NCBI RefSeq assembly: GCF_001679785.1
Contig: NZ_CP016293.1
Span: 124,001 to 188,000, forward strand
DNA: 64,000 nucleotides
DNA from: Rhizobium leguminosarum
Lineage (GTDB): Bacteria; Pseudomonadota; Alphaproteobacteria; Rhizobiales; Rhizobiaceae
Direction of reading: 5' to 3'
Part shown: positions 44,161-52,880 of the stretch, in pieces
Numbering within the stretch: the first letter of the stretch is position 1
Layout: the number at the start of each line of letters is the position of its first letter
Position numbers and translations under genes: made by a program
Notes under the pieces: model-generated
Databases searched by the model: none
What the model saw: only the letters and a program-made list of their open reading frames with translations
What the model was told of the DNA's origin: nothing

Positions 44161-45158
44161 GCCACTCCCTGCTGGACCTGCATGAGGTTCGGCTTCGATG
44201 CGGTGGCGCCGTCGCCGAGTGGATGGAAACAGGCGGTCGCACGGTCGTCGTCAAGTGCGACGAGCGGCGGCACCTTGTTATGACAGAGTTCCGAGGCATG
44301 GCCGCAACGCGGCGCAAAGGCGCAGCCGCCGGGCATCCGGCCGGGCTGCGGCACGGTGCCGGGGATCGGTACCAGCCGGTCGCGGCCGGCATCGATACGC
44401 GGAATGGCATCAAATAGCCCGCGCGTATAGGGATGGCGCGGCGACCGGAACAACGATTCCGTCGGGCATTTCTCGACGATGTTGCCGGCATACATGACGC
44501 AGACGCGTTCGCAGATCTGCGACACCGCGCCGAGATCATGACTGATGAAGACGATCGCCATGCCGGTTTCCTCGCGGATCGAAATCAGGAGATCGAGGAT
44601 CTGCGCCTGGATCGTCGCGTCCAGCGCCGTCGTCGGCTCATCGGCGATCAGCAGATCAGGATTGCCGGCGAGCGCCATGGCGATCATCAACCGCTGGTTC
44701 TGGCCACCGGAAAATTCATGCGGAAAATTGTCGAAACGGCGCACGGCGTCGGGAATGCCGACCATTTCCATTAGGCGGACGGCCTCGTTGCGGGCGGCCC
44801 TGCCGGTCAGCCGGCGGTGCAGTTCGACGGCTTCGGCGATCTGTCGCCCGGCACGGATGACGGGGTTGAGCGAGCTTGACGGATCCTGGAAGATCATGGC
44901 GATGCGGCCGCCGCGAATGCTTTCGAGCTTCGTGCGCGACGCGCCGATCAGCTGATCGCTGCCGAGACGCACGCTGCCTGAGACGGAAGCCTTTCCAGGC
45001 AGGAGCCCGAGTGCCGCCAGCCAGGTGACCGACTTGCCGCAGCCGGATTCGCCGACGAGACCCACCGCCTCGCCCTTCTCGATCGCCAAATCGACGCCGT
45101 GCAGGACTTTGATACCGCTGAAAGCGACCTTCAAATTGGAAATTTCGACCAATGGCAT
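44151..45158 (-). CDS. Peptide-type ABC importer ATPase, DppD type
   Basis: ATPase of 335 residues: Walker A GESGCGKS (36-43), signature FSGGQNQR, Walker B IADEPTTALD, Cys-rich tail CAFAPRCGHASELC. ATG at 45158 with GGAGAGG upstream; the frame is open 7 codons further. Confidence 0.92.
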   Translation of the reverse strand: MPLVEISNLKVAFSGIKVLHGVDLAIEKGEAVGLVGESGCGKSVTWLAALGLLPGKASVSGSVRLGSDQLIGASRTKLESIRGGRIAMIFQDPSSSLNPVIRAGRQIAEAVELHRRLTGRAARNEAVRLMEMVGIPDAVRRFDNFPHEFSGGQNQRLMIAMALAGNPDLLIADEPTTALDATIQAQILDLLISIREETGMAIVFISHDLGAVSQICERVCVMYAGNIVEKCPTESLFRSPRHPYTRGLFDAIPRIDAGRDRLVPIPGTVPQPGRMPGGCAFAPRCGHASELCHNKVPPLVALDDDRATACFHPLGDGATASKPNLMQVQQGVAWA

Positions 45159-45205
45159 TTCAGCCTCTCCTTCTTGCATTCCCGCTGGCCGCCAGATCCG
45201 AATGA

Positions 45206-45253
45206 GAGCATGATGTCGTTCGAAAACCGCTCACACTTTTCGGCATCATGCTC
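45206..45253. repeat. 48-bp palindromic repeat, copy 1
   Basis: Outer 10-bp inverted repeat GAGCATGATG/CATCATGCTC and an inner CGAAAA/TTTTCG pair. It is 46 of 48 identical to the element at 58278-58325. It lies between the DppA-type binding protein and the ATPase gene of one operon. Confidence 0.85.
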
Positions 45254-45301
45254 GTGCTTGTCGGGCTTGCCTGGTTTCCGGGTAGCCGGTGCACCAAATG
45301 G

Positions 45302-45331
45302 CAGCGAGCCGGAGTTTCCCCCGGCTCGCTG
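45302..45331 (-). terminator. Stem-loop after the DppA-type gene (attenuator or mRNA-stabilising hairpin)
   Basis: Perfect 11-bp stem CAGCGAGCCGG/CCGGCTCGCTG with an 8-base loop, 17 bases past the binding-protein stop. It lacks a clear U-run, so partial termination or protection of the upstream message is more likely than full termination. Confidence 0.5.
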
Positions 45332-45348
45332 ATGTCGTCAGGTGTTGA

Positions 45349-46983
45349 TCAGGACCAGTTGCCCTGGCGGAAGTCCATGGCGAAGGCCGATGCGGCCTTC
45401 CAATTGATCGACTTCGACTTGGCGGTGAAGACGGCGTTCTGGTGGAGAACGGTATAGGCGGGGTCTTCGCGCTCGCAGATCTGCAGCATGCGGGCGAAAG
45501 CGTCATGACGCTTGGCGCGATCGGTGCTGGTCTCGAGGAAGGTCGACAGCGTGTTCATCTCGGCGTTGGTCCATTCGCCGACCTGTTGCTGCTGGCCGTT
45601 CGGACCGTGCTGGGCGACGATCGAGGAAACCGGATCGGCGAAGCTTGCGGAGTTCGACCAGTCGCGGACGGCGCGCGTCGGCGTCTTTTCGAGGATCTGC
45701 TGCCAGTTTTCCTTCATCTCGATCTGCACGTTGAGGCCGACCTGCGCCCACATTTCGACGAGGATCTGCGCCGTCGGGGTCTGGTTGGTATAGTAGTTGT
45801 TCAGCAGCCGATACGGGATCGGATCGCCCTTGTAGTTGGCTTCCTTGAGGAGCTGGCGGGCGAGATCAGGATTGTATTCCGGCACGGTCCAATCCTTGAC
45901 CAGCATGTCGCCATAGAAGTCCCACTGCAGGCCGGCCGGAACGCGCGTGCGGCCTGCCCAGAGCGAGTCGACGATCGCCTGGCGGTCGATGGCATGCGTG
46001 AAGGCGCGGCGAACCAGCGGGTTGCCGAGCTGGGCATGGGTCTTGTCGAACACGGTCAGGCGGTGGTTGGTGATGATGCCGCCCTGGACTTCGAAGGCAG
46101 CGTTCTTTTCGATTCCTTCGATCTGGTCCGGCGGGATGTCGCTGGCGAGATGATATTCGCCGGACAGCAGGCCATTGACGCGCGAGGCGACTTCCGGAAC
46201 TTCGACGAAGCGGATCTGCTTCACCGGAGGACGGCCGCCCCAATATTCGTCATGCGCTTCGTAGATCAGGTAGGTGTCCGGCTTGAACTCGGCGACGCGG
46301 TAGGGACCGGTGGTGATCGGTGCGCGGGCCCAGTCGAGATAGCTCTTTGCCTCATCCCAGCTGCGGCGGTTGGCGATGGCACTGGCGGCAACGGAGATGC
46401 GGCCTTCCATCGTCACGTCAGGCGAACCGTTGACGAAGCGGACGGTGTATTTGTCGACGATTTCGATGCCGAGCAGGGCCGGCCAGATGCGGCGGGCGAC
46501 GGCCGGAATTTCGACCGGCAGTTCCTTGCTTTCGCGGCCGAGCGGGTTCTTTTCGGTGACGAAGATCGTCTTGCCGGTGCTCGGCTGCGTATCGCCGAAC
46601 ATGCGTTCCTTGCTGAAGGAGAAGGCGACGTCTTCGGCCGTCATCTCGTCGCCATTGTGGAATTTGACGCCCTGGCGCAGTTTCAGCTCGACGGTCTTGT
46701 CGTCGATACGGCGCCATTCGGTGGCGAGCGACGGAACGGCCGAGAGGTTGCCGAGCCAGTCGAGGCCGACCAGGCTTTCCCAGAGCGACGAATTGAAGAT
46801 GCGCTGGCCGACATTCGACTGTTCGCGCAACGTATCCAGTGTGTTCGAGTTCGAGATCTTCTGGACGGCGATGGTGATCGAAGGACGGTTGTCGGCCTGG
46901 GCGATGGAAAAGCGCGGCAGGATCAGCGAGCTGGCGACGCCGGTGGCAAGGCCGAGAGCACCGCGACGGGTGAAGGTGACCAT
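45349..46983 (-). CDS. Peptide-type ABC importer substrate-binding protein (DppA type)
   Basis: Periplasmic binding protein of 544 residues, family 5. Signal region MVTFTRRGALGLATG (RR followed by a hydrophobic stretch), cleavage near IAQAD. AAGGAG lies 8 bases before the ATG. It follows the phosphonate monoester hydrolase gene after 34 bases and precedes the DppDFBC-type genes, so it is the recognition component of that system. Ligand not identifiable. Confidence 0.9.
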   Translation of the reverse strand: MVTFTRRGALGLATGVASSLILPRFSIAQADNRPSITIAVQKISNSNTLDTLREQSNVGQRIFNSSLWESLVGLDWLGNLSAVPSLATEWRRIDDKTVELKLRQGVKFHNGDEMTAEDVAFSFSKERMFGDTQPSTGKTIFVTEKNPLGRESKELPVEIPAVARRIWPALLGIEIVDKYTVRFVNGSPDVTMEGRISVAASAIANRRSWDEAKSYLDWARAPITTGPYRVAEFKPDTYLIYEAHDEYWGGRPPVKQIRFVEVPEVASRVNGLLSGEYHLASDIPPDQIEGIEKNAAFEVQGGIITNHRLTVFDKTHAQLGNPLVRRAFTHAIDRQAIVDSLWAGRTRVPAGLQWDFYGDMLVKDWTVPEYNPDLARQLLKEANYKGDPIPYRLLNNYYTNQTPTAQILVEMWAQVGLNVQIEMKENWQQILEKTPTRAVRDWSNSASFADPVSSIVAQHGPNGQQQQVGEWTNAEMNTLSTFLETSTDRAKRHDAFARMLQICEREDPAYTVLHQNAVFTAKSKSINWKAASAFAMDFRQGNWS

Positions 46984-47017
46984 GGGAATATCTCCTTGGG
47001 TTCTCTGGTAAGTCGGA

Positions 47018-48561
47018 TCAATGGCTGCGTTCGATCAGGCCTTCGGGACCGGAGCGATAATGGGTCAGGGTTCTGTCGGCATGTTTCAGGCGCCAGGAGA
47101 GCGCCTTCCGCGCATAGTCCCGCACGAGCGCGGCATAGGCCGGATCGTCGGCGAGATTGGTGAATTCGTTCGGATCGTGCTGCAGATCGAAGAACAGCGG
47201 CGGCAGCGCTGCGAAATGAACGTATTTGTATCGCTCGTCCTGGATGACGCAGAGGCTGCAATCATTCATGCCGAGGCCGAGAAAACTTTGCGGCTCGGAA
47301 TAATAGACGTCGCGGAAGTCGTATTCGTAGTGCAGCTCAGTGCGCCAATCCTGCGGCCGGCCCTCGCTGAGGAAGGGCAGCAGCGACAGGCCGTCACAGG
47401 CGTGTGGGATCTTGCCGCCGAGCCAGTCGAGTAGGTCGGCATGACGTCGATGCTCTCGGCGAAGCCGCTTTCGATCGCGCCGGCGCGAGCATTTTCGCCG
47501 GCGTCCTTGATGACAAGCGGAATGCGGAAGCTCGGATCGTTGTAGCCGATCTTGCCGAGTAGGTGATGATCGCCGAGCTGCTCGCCGTGGTCGCTAGTGA
47601 AGATGATCAGCGTATCTTCCCACTGTCCGGTCTCGTCGAGATAGTTAAAGACCCGGCCAAGGCAATCGCCGACCTCGGTGATCAGGCCGCAATAGGTCGC
47701 GCGCATCTGGCGCAGTTCCGCTTCGTCGAGCGTTGCGCCTGACCCTTCGGCGCCCTGGAAGAAGGAGCCGCGGCGGATGCTGTCGACATAGAATTTCATC
47801 AGCGGATGTTGTGCAGCCTCGATATCCGGGCTGGCCGCGCGGATCGGCGCCGGCATGTCTTCCGGCCGGTACATGGCGTGATAGGGAGCGGAGGCGACGA
47901 AGGGCGGATGCGGCCGGTAATAACCGAGATGCAGGAAGAAGGGCTTGCCGTCGCGACCCTTGAGATAGGTCAGCGCCCGCTCGGTGAAGAAGGTCGAGTC
48001 CGAAAATTCCTTCGGAATGCGTGACGGACGGTCGGTGGCGCCGGCAACGGCGTCCTCGCCCTCGGGCAGCCAGATATCAGGACGATGCTCCGGCAGCTCG
48101 AAGCCGTTCTGTGCCACCCAGCCGAAATAACCCTCCATGTTGGGTTCGAAGGCGCCGACCGGATGGAAGCCGTCCATCATGTCGCCGAGCACCTTGAAGC
48201 GCGGATCGTTCGGCGAAGTGGTGCGCGGATCCGGCACCGTCGTCGTATAGCCGATCAGCGCCGGGTCGTAGCCGACGCCGCGCAACGCCTTGCCGAGGTT
48301 GAGGTGGCGCTGGTCGAGCGGCACCGTGTTCTGCACGGCGCGATGGTTCATCAGATAGAGGCCGGTGAGCAGGCTCGCACGGGCCGGGCCGCAGGGAACG
48401 CAGGTCGTCACATGGTTCCTGAAGGTCACGCCCTCACGGCAGAGCCGGTCGAGATTAGGCGTCTTCAGGAAATCGTTTTTCCCGTCGTCACGCAGAACGT
48501 GCGGAACGAAATCGGCTCGCCATTGGTCAACGACGATGAGGAGAACGTTTTTCTTTCGCAT
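47018..48561 (-). pseudogene. Phosphonate monoester hydrolase / arylsulfatase-family enzyme, interrupted by a one-base frameshift
   Basis: Formylglycine hydrolase of the alkaline-phosphatase superfamily. The start region MRKKNVLLIVVDQWRADF, Cys57 in C-G-P-A-R (converted to formylglycine), and SDHGEQLGDHH metal block match the characterised R. leguminosarum phosphonate monoester hydrolase as I remember it. The frame is lost near 47432-47436 after SIDVMPT; restoring one base continues with LLDWLGG and reaches the stop at 47018, giving 514 residues. Either a true inactivating deletion or a sequencing error. Heads the operon with the Dpp-type importer. Members hydrolyse phosphonate and phosphate mono- and diesters and sulfates. 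Confidence 0.85.
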
Positions 48562-48676
48562 GGAGCCCCCACTTGTGCGGGGCTGTTTGAACCGCGATTA
48601 TTTCAGCGCGATGACCACTTTTTCAAAGTTCCATGACATTAAACGGATCGTGGGTTTCTTCGCTTTTATTCCATGA

Positions 48677-48694
48677 GCGTCATAAAATTGTAAT
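48677..48694 (+). promoter_or_regulatory. Weak PhoB-box-like repeat between divergent genes
   Basis: GCGTCAT-AAAA-TTGTAAT matches the PhoB half-site at 5 of 7 positions in each heptamer, with a third weaker unit (GTGACAC) one 11-bp step on. It lies between the phosphonate hydrolase gene and the AraC gene. Match counted by eye; orientation is away from the hydrolase. Confidence 0.3.
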
Positions 48695-48850
48695 ACTTGT
48701 GACACAACAGCCGTTCACCGCGCGAGGCGGCTCCCCGGCTCTCGCTATCGGGCTTTCTTCGTCTTCCGGCTAATAACAATTGCTTTCCGACGCCAAGACA
48801 GCCGAAATCTGCATGGTTGAATTCCCGGCGTGACAAATTAGATTTGTCCC

Positions 48851-49636
48851 ATGAGCGGACCGCGAGGAGTTTCGAGCGGAGACTGGTTGACGGCGGGCAG
48901 GCTGGATCTGCCTGCTGGCGGTGGTGCGTTCGCGATTCCCCGGCTGGCCATCGGCTTATTTCTGGTTGATCAGGACCGGCACCGCATCGCCGTCGGTTCC
49001 GATCGTAAGCGGGTCGTGCCGCTGCGTGCCGGCGACGGCTGGATTCTGCCGGCCGGTTCGTCGGGCACCTGCGAATATGACGATGAGCTCTCGTTTCTGA
49101 GAGTGGATCTGTCGGATGCCTTGCTCAAGGATGTCGGTTTCGACAGGGCCGTCTTCAATCCCGTCGTTGGCAGCCTCGATCCGCTGCTGGTTCAATTCGT
49201 CCGTCACGCGGCCTCTCTTCGGGATGCACCGCAATCCCTCTATCGCGATACGATGAACCTTGCGGTTGCAGCACATTTGGCCCAGCTGCTCTCGCCTGCC
49301 CCGCTGTCATCCATTGGGGTCGAGGACCGGCGGCTGCGCCGTGCACTGGCATATATCCACGACAATCTCGCCGAGGATCTTTCCCTTGACGACATGGCTT
49401 CCGAGGCGGCAATGAGCCGGTTCCATTTCGTGCGCATCTTCACCGCTGCGCTCGGCACGTCGCCGCTACAATATGTCATCCGTGAGCGAATGGAACGGGC
49501 CAAGGTGCTGCTCAGGACCACGGGCGTTCCGGTTGCCGCCGTCGCCATCCGCGTGGGTTATGACGACGTGTCCCGCTTCGGTCGGCATTTCAGGCGCAGT
49601 ACAGGGCTCACGCCGGCAGCGTTTCGCAGACGATAG
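48851..49636 (+). CDS. AraC-family transcriptional regulator
   Basis: Regulator of 261 residues: N-terminal cupin-like sensing domain and two C-terminal helix-turn-helix motifs over about residues 160-261 (LSLDDMASEAAMSRFHFVRIF; VAAVAIRVGYDDVSRFGRHFRR). Divergent from the phosphonate hydrolase operon with 289 bases between, and followed by a secreted hydrolase gene, so it may control either or both. Confidence 0.9.
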   Translation: MSGPRGVSSGDWLTAGRLDLPAGGGAFAIPRLAIGLFLVDQDRHRIAVGSDRKRVVPLRAGDGWILPAGSSGTCEYDDELSFLRVDLSDALLKDVGFDRAVFNPVVGSLDPLLVQFVRHAASLRDAPQSLYRDTMNLAVAAHLAQLLSPAPLSSIGVEDRRLRRALAYIHDNLAEDLSLDDMASEAAMSRFHFVRIFTAALGTSPLQYVIRERMERAKVLLRTTGVPVAAVAIRVGYDDVSRFGRHFRRSTGLTPAAFRRR

Positions 49637-49763
49637 CGCTCCGACCGAGAATGACAATAAACACATAACAAATGCCAACTATCGCTCCGGCGCCTGCGCG
49701 CCGATGCTGCGAAACTCCTCCTCGTACCTGATTAAACCGGCGATGACGGCGAGGAAATCTTCG

Positions 49764-50726
49764 ATGAGACTATCGACCCTTTCTGCAATTGGAGCAGCCC
49801 TGCTGCATTCGACGGCCTTTGCGGCTGGCATCGAGACGCGTCCCGTCTCCTTCCAGAACGAGGGAGTGACGCTTGCCGGCACGCTCTATCTCCCGGCCGA
49901 CTACAAGCCGGGCGAAAAGCGCCCCGGCGTTCTGGTAACTGGCGCCTGGACCTCGATCAAGGAGCAGATGTCCGGCCTTTACGCGGAGGAGATGGCCGAG
50001 CGCGGCTTCATTGCCCTCGCCTTCGATTTCCGCGGCTGGGGCCAGTCCGGCGGCAATATCCGTTTCAAGGAGGATCCGGCGGCCAAGACCGATGATATCG
50101 TGGCGGCGGCCGACTTCATGGCAACCTTGCCGGAAATCGATGCCGGCAAGATCGCCGGTCTCGGCATCTGCGCCTCCGCCGGCTATATGGCGGCGGCGGC
50201 TTCGGGCAATCCCGATTTCACCGCCATATCGTTGGTGGCGCCGTGGCTGCATGACAAGGCGATCGTCGAGCGGATCTATGGCGGTGCGGACGGCGTCTCC
50301 AGGCTGATCGCCACATCCCGCGAGGCTGAGGAAGCCGAGCGCAACGGCCAGCCCCGGATGATCGTTGCCGCAAGCGCCAATGACAGCACGGCGCTGATGT
50401 ACCAGATCCCCTATTATACCGAGCCCACTCGCGGCCTCATCCCGCAATATGACAACAAGTTCAATCTCGCCTCCTGGGAGCCATGGCTGACCTATGACTC
50501 GGTTGCCACCGGTGACCGCCTCGACAAACCGACGCTGATCGTCCACTCGGAAGCGGCCGCCGTTCCGCAAGGCACACATGCCTTTTTGGCGCGCCTTCAT
50601 GGTGATGCGTCCGAGATCTGGCTCGACGGCGTCACCCAGTTCGATTTCTACGACAATCCCCAGCATGTCACGCCGGCGGCCGATGCCGTGGCGGCGCATT
50701 TCGAACGGATCAACAGAGGCTCCTGA
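49764..50726 (+). CDS. Secreted alpha/beta-hydrolase-fold protein with a Cys-type nucleophile elbow
   Basis: Protein of 320 residues with a signal peptide (MRLSTLSAIGAALLHSTAFA). The alpha/beta-hydrolase fold is recognisable (VLVTGAW, FDFRGWGQSGG, and GLGICASAGY). The nucleophile position is Cys136 in G-I-C-A-S rather than Ser, as in dienelactone hydrolase; relatives include YcjY-like proteins. Start 49764 has GAGGAAA upstream; an ATG at 49743 is possible. Two small secreted NTF2-like proteins follow, so the three may form one secreted pathway. Substrate unknown. Confidence 0.8.
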   Translation: MRLSTLSAIGAALLHSTAFAAGIETRPVSFQNEGVTLAGTLYLPADYKPGEKRPGVLVTGAWTSIKEQMSGLYAEEMAERGFIALAFDFRGWGQSGGNIRFKEDPAAKTDDIVAAADFMATLPEIDAGKIAGLGICASAGYMAAAASGNPDFTAISLVAPWLHDKAIVERIYGGADGVSRLIATSREAEEAERNGQPRMIVAASANDSTALMYQIPYYTEPTRGLIPQYDNKFNLASWEPWLTYDSVATGDRLDKPTLIVHSEAAAVPQGTHAFLARLHGDASEIWLDGVTQFDFYDNPQHVTPAADAVAAHFERINRGS

Positions 50727-50746
50727 TAGCTGACAAGGAGATGACT

Positions 50747-51271
50747 ATGAAAACCCTCGTTCTCACCGCGGCAGCCGGCGTGTTGCTGGCGTCGTTTACC
50801 GCCAGGGCCGAATCGATCGGTGCTGACGACCGGGCGGCCATCATCGACACCATTACCGACATTGCCGCTGGCGCCGACCGCCACCAGTGGGACCGCGTGC
50901 GCGGCGCCTTCGCCGACACGGTGACGCTGGATTACACCGGCCTCTGGGGCGGCGAGCCGACCACCCAGCCGGCCGAAGCCGTCATCCGGCAATGGTCTGC
51001 TTTTCTCCCGGGCTTCGATCGCACGCTGCATCTCGTCAGCAACCACGCCATCGTCGAAAGCGCTGGCCTCACTGCGGTGGCCGAGGCCGATTTCCAGGCC
51101 GTCCACCGGATCGGCTCAGAGAGCTGGGTACTGATGGGACATTATCGATATGACCTCACCAAGATCGATGGCGCCTGGAAAGTCTCCCGACTGGTGATGA
51201 CGCCCAACCATGAGACCGGCAACCGGGCCCTGGTCAACAGGGCCGCGGAACGCGCCCGGCAGCCGGGCTGA
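50747..51271 (+). CDS. Secreted NTF2-like (SnoaL-type) protein 1
   Basis: Protein of 174 residues: signal peptide MKTLVLTAAAGVLLASFTARA, then a single NTF2-like cone domain (TITDIAAGADRHQWDRVRGAFA; VTLDYTGLWGG; DLTKIDGAWKVSRLVM). The fold is used by isomerases and by binding proteins. AAGGAG lies 6 bases before the ATG at 50747. 20 bases after the hydrolase stop. Confidence 0.82.
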   Translation: MKTLVLTAAAGVLLASFTARAESIGADDRAAIIDTITDIAAGADRHQWDRVRGAFADTVTLDYTGLWGGEPTTQPAEAVIRQWSAFLPGFDRTLHLVSNHAIVESAGLTAVAEADFQAVHRIGSESWVLMGHYRYDLTKIDGAWKVSRLVMTPNHETGNRALVNRAAERARQPG

Positions 51272-51306
51272 TCCGGCCTGCTACTCTCAGTTTCAAGGAG
51301 ACCCAC

Positions 51307-51807
51307 ATGCGCAGATCATCGCTCGTTCGCGCCCTCTTCGTTTCAGTTGCACTCTTTTCCGGAGGAGGCGTCATGGCGGCAAGCCCGGAAGAAAACCGCA
51401 AGGTCATCACCGACTACTACGCCGCCTACGGCAGCGGCGATATGAGCCGCGTCACGGCGTTCTTCGCCGACGATATCGAATGGCACATTCCCGGCCATCA
51501 TCCGCTGGCCGGCGTCAAGCGCGGCAAGGAAGAGGTGGCGGCATTCTTCCAGCAGCTGGGCAAGGCCGGTTTCCGTGCCGAGCTGATCGCGCTGATGGCC
51601 GACGAGAACTGGGTGATCGACATGCATCGCGGCTGGTCGGGACGCGACGGCCTGGCCAATGTCGATACGATCTGGGTGCTCGCCTTCCGCATCGAGAACG
51701 GCAAGATCAGGGAAGCACGCAACTTCTCCTATGACCAGGCGGCGGCCGATACCTTCTTCTGGCAGGCCTATCCGCTGAAACCCCTGCCCGACCGATTGCT
51801 CGAATGA
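51307..51807 (+). CDS. Secreted NTF2-like (SnoaL-type) protein 2
   Basis: Protein of 166 residues: signal peptide ending near GGVMAAS, then an NTF2-like domain (VITDYYAAYGSGDMSRVTAFFADDIEWHIPG; KIREARNFSYDQAA). The segment YYAAYGSGDM...FFADDIEWH is typical of SnoaL-like proteins. 35 bases after the first NTF2-like gene. Confidence 0.82.
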   Translation: MRRSSLVRALFVSVALFSGGGVMAASPEENRKVITDYYAAYGSGDMSRVTAFFADDIEWHIPGHHPLAGVKRGKEEVAAFFQQLGKAGFRAELIALMADENWVIDMHRGWSGRDGLANVDTIWVLAFRIENGKIREARNFSYDQAAADTFFWQAYPLKPLPDRLLE

Positions 51808-51809
51808 GC

Positions 51810-52880
51810 TTATACCAGGTGATCCGTCGACGCGTCGAAGAGATGGATCTGGCCCGGATCGATCGAAAGTCCGATCATGTCTCCCGCTTTGACCCTGTCG
51901 CGCCGCGTCTCGACGATCGTCAGCTCCGGCTCTGTCGCCGCGACGATGAAGGTTGACGAGCCGGTCGATTCGACGAAGGCGATCGGTACATCGAAGCTGC
52001 CATGCCCGGGCTCGACGACGCCGATATGCTCCGGCCGGATGCCCGCGACGAGCTTACGTCCGGGCTCGACGGCGCGGGTGATTGCAAGCGTCTGCTTCAC
52101 TGCGCCGAAATCCAGGATGAGGCTCTTGCCGCCTTCCGCGGCAATCGCGGGAATGAAATTCATGGCCGGCGAACCAATGAAACCGGCGACGAACCGGTTC
52201 GCCGGCCGGTCGTAGAGATCAAGCGGCGCGCCCTGCTGTTCAATGATGCCGTCGCGCATCACCACCACATGGTCGGCCATCGTCATCGCTTCGACCTGAT
52301 CGTGCGTGACGTAGACGAAGGTTGCGTGCAGTCGGTCGTGCAGCGACCGGATTTCCTTGCGCATGTGGACGCGCAGCGCAGCATCGAGGTTGGACAGCGG
52401 CTCGTCGAACAGAAAGGCCTTGGGGTGGCGGATAATGGCGCGGCTCATGGCGACGCGCTGGCGCTGGCCGCCGGAAAGCTCGCGCGGATAGCGCTTCAGG
52501 AGATGCGAAAGACCTGTCGTCGCCGCCACGTCCTCGGCGGCCTTCTTGGCCTCGGCCTTGGCGATGCCGCGGATGCGCAGGCTGTAGGTCAGGTTCTCCT
52601 CGACCGTCATATGTGGATAGAGCGCATAGGACTGGAACACCATGGCGACGTCACGCTTGCGCGGCGGTACGCCGTTCATCAGCTCGCCGGCAATCCTGAG
52701 ATCGCCCGACGAAATGCTTTCGAGGCCGGCCAGCGAACGCAGTAGCGTGGACTTGCCGCAGCCGGACGGGCCGACGAGCGCAACGAAAGTGCCCTTGGCG
52801 ATCGAAAGGTCGATATTCTTCAGGGCGTGGAAGGCGCCGTAATATTTGTTGACGCCTCTGAGCTCGATCTGTGTGGTCAT
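51810..52880 (-). CDS. Sugar-type ABC importer ATPase (UgpC/MalK-like)
   Basis: ATPase of 356 residues: Walker A GPSGCGKST (37-45), signature LSGGQRQR (135-142), Walker B FLFDEP (about 156-161), then TOBE region. ATG at 52880 overlaps the permease stop (ATGA). The longer open frame to 53735 overlaps permeases and is not real. Last gene of the minus-strand operon from 58127. Confidence 0.9.
   Translation of the reverse strand: MTTQIELRGVNKYYGAFHALKNIDLSIAKGTFVALVGPSGCGKSTLLRSLAGLESISSGDLRIAGELMNGVPPRKRDVAMVFQSYALYPHMTVEENLTYSLRIRGIAKAEAKKAAEDVAATTGLSHLLKRYPRELSGGQRQRVAMSRAIIRHPKAFLFDEPLSNLDAALRVHMRKEIRSLHDRLHATFVYVTHDQVEAMTMADHVVVMRDGIIEQQGAPLDLYDRPANRFVAGFIGSPAMNFIPAIAAEGGKSLILDFGAVKQTLAITRAVEPGRKLVAGIRPEHIGVVEPGHGSFDVPIAFVESTGSSTFIVAATEPELTIVETRRDRVKAGDMIGLSIDPGQIHLFDASTDHLV

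Noticed and set aside
45442..47163. 573-codon plus-strand frame opposite the DppA-type gene
   Set aside because: Antisense to a firmly identified binding protein; no family features or ribosome site.
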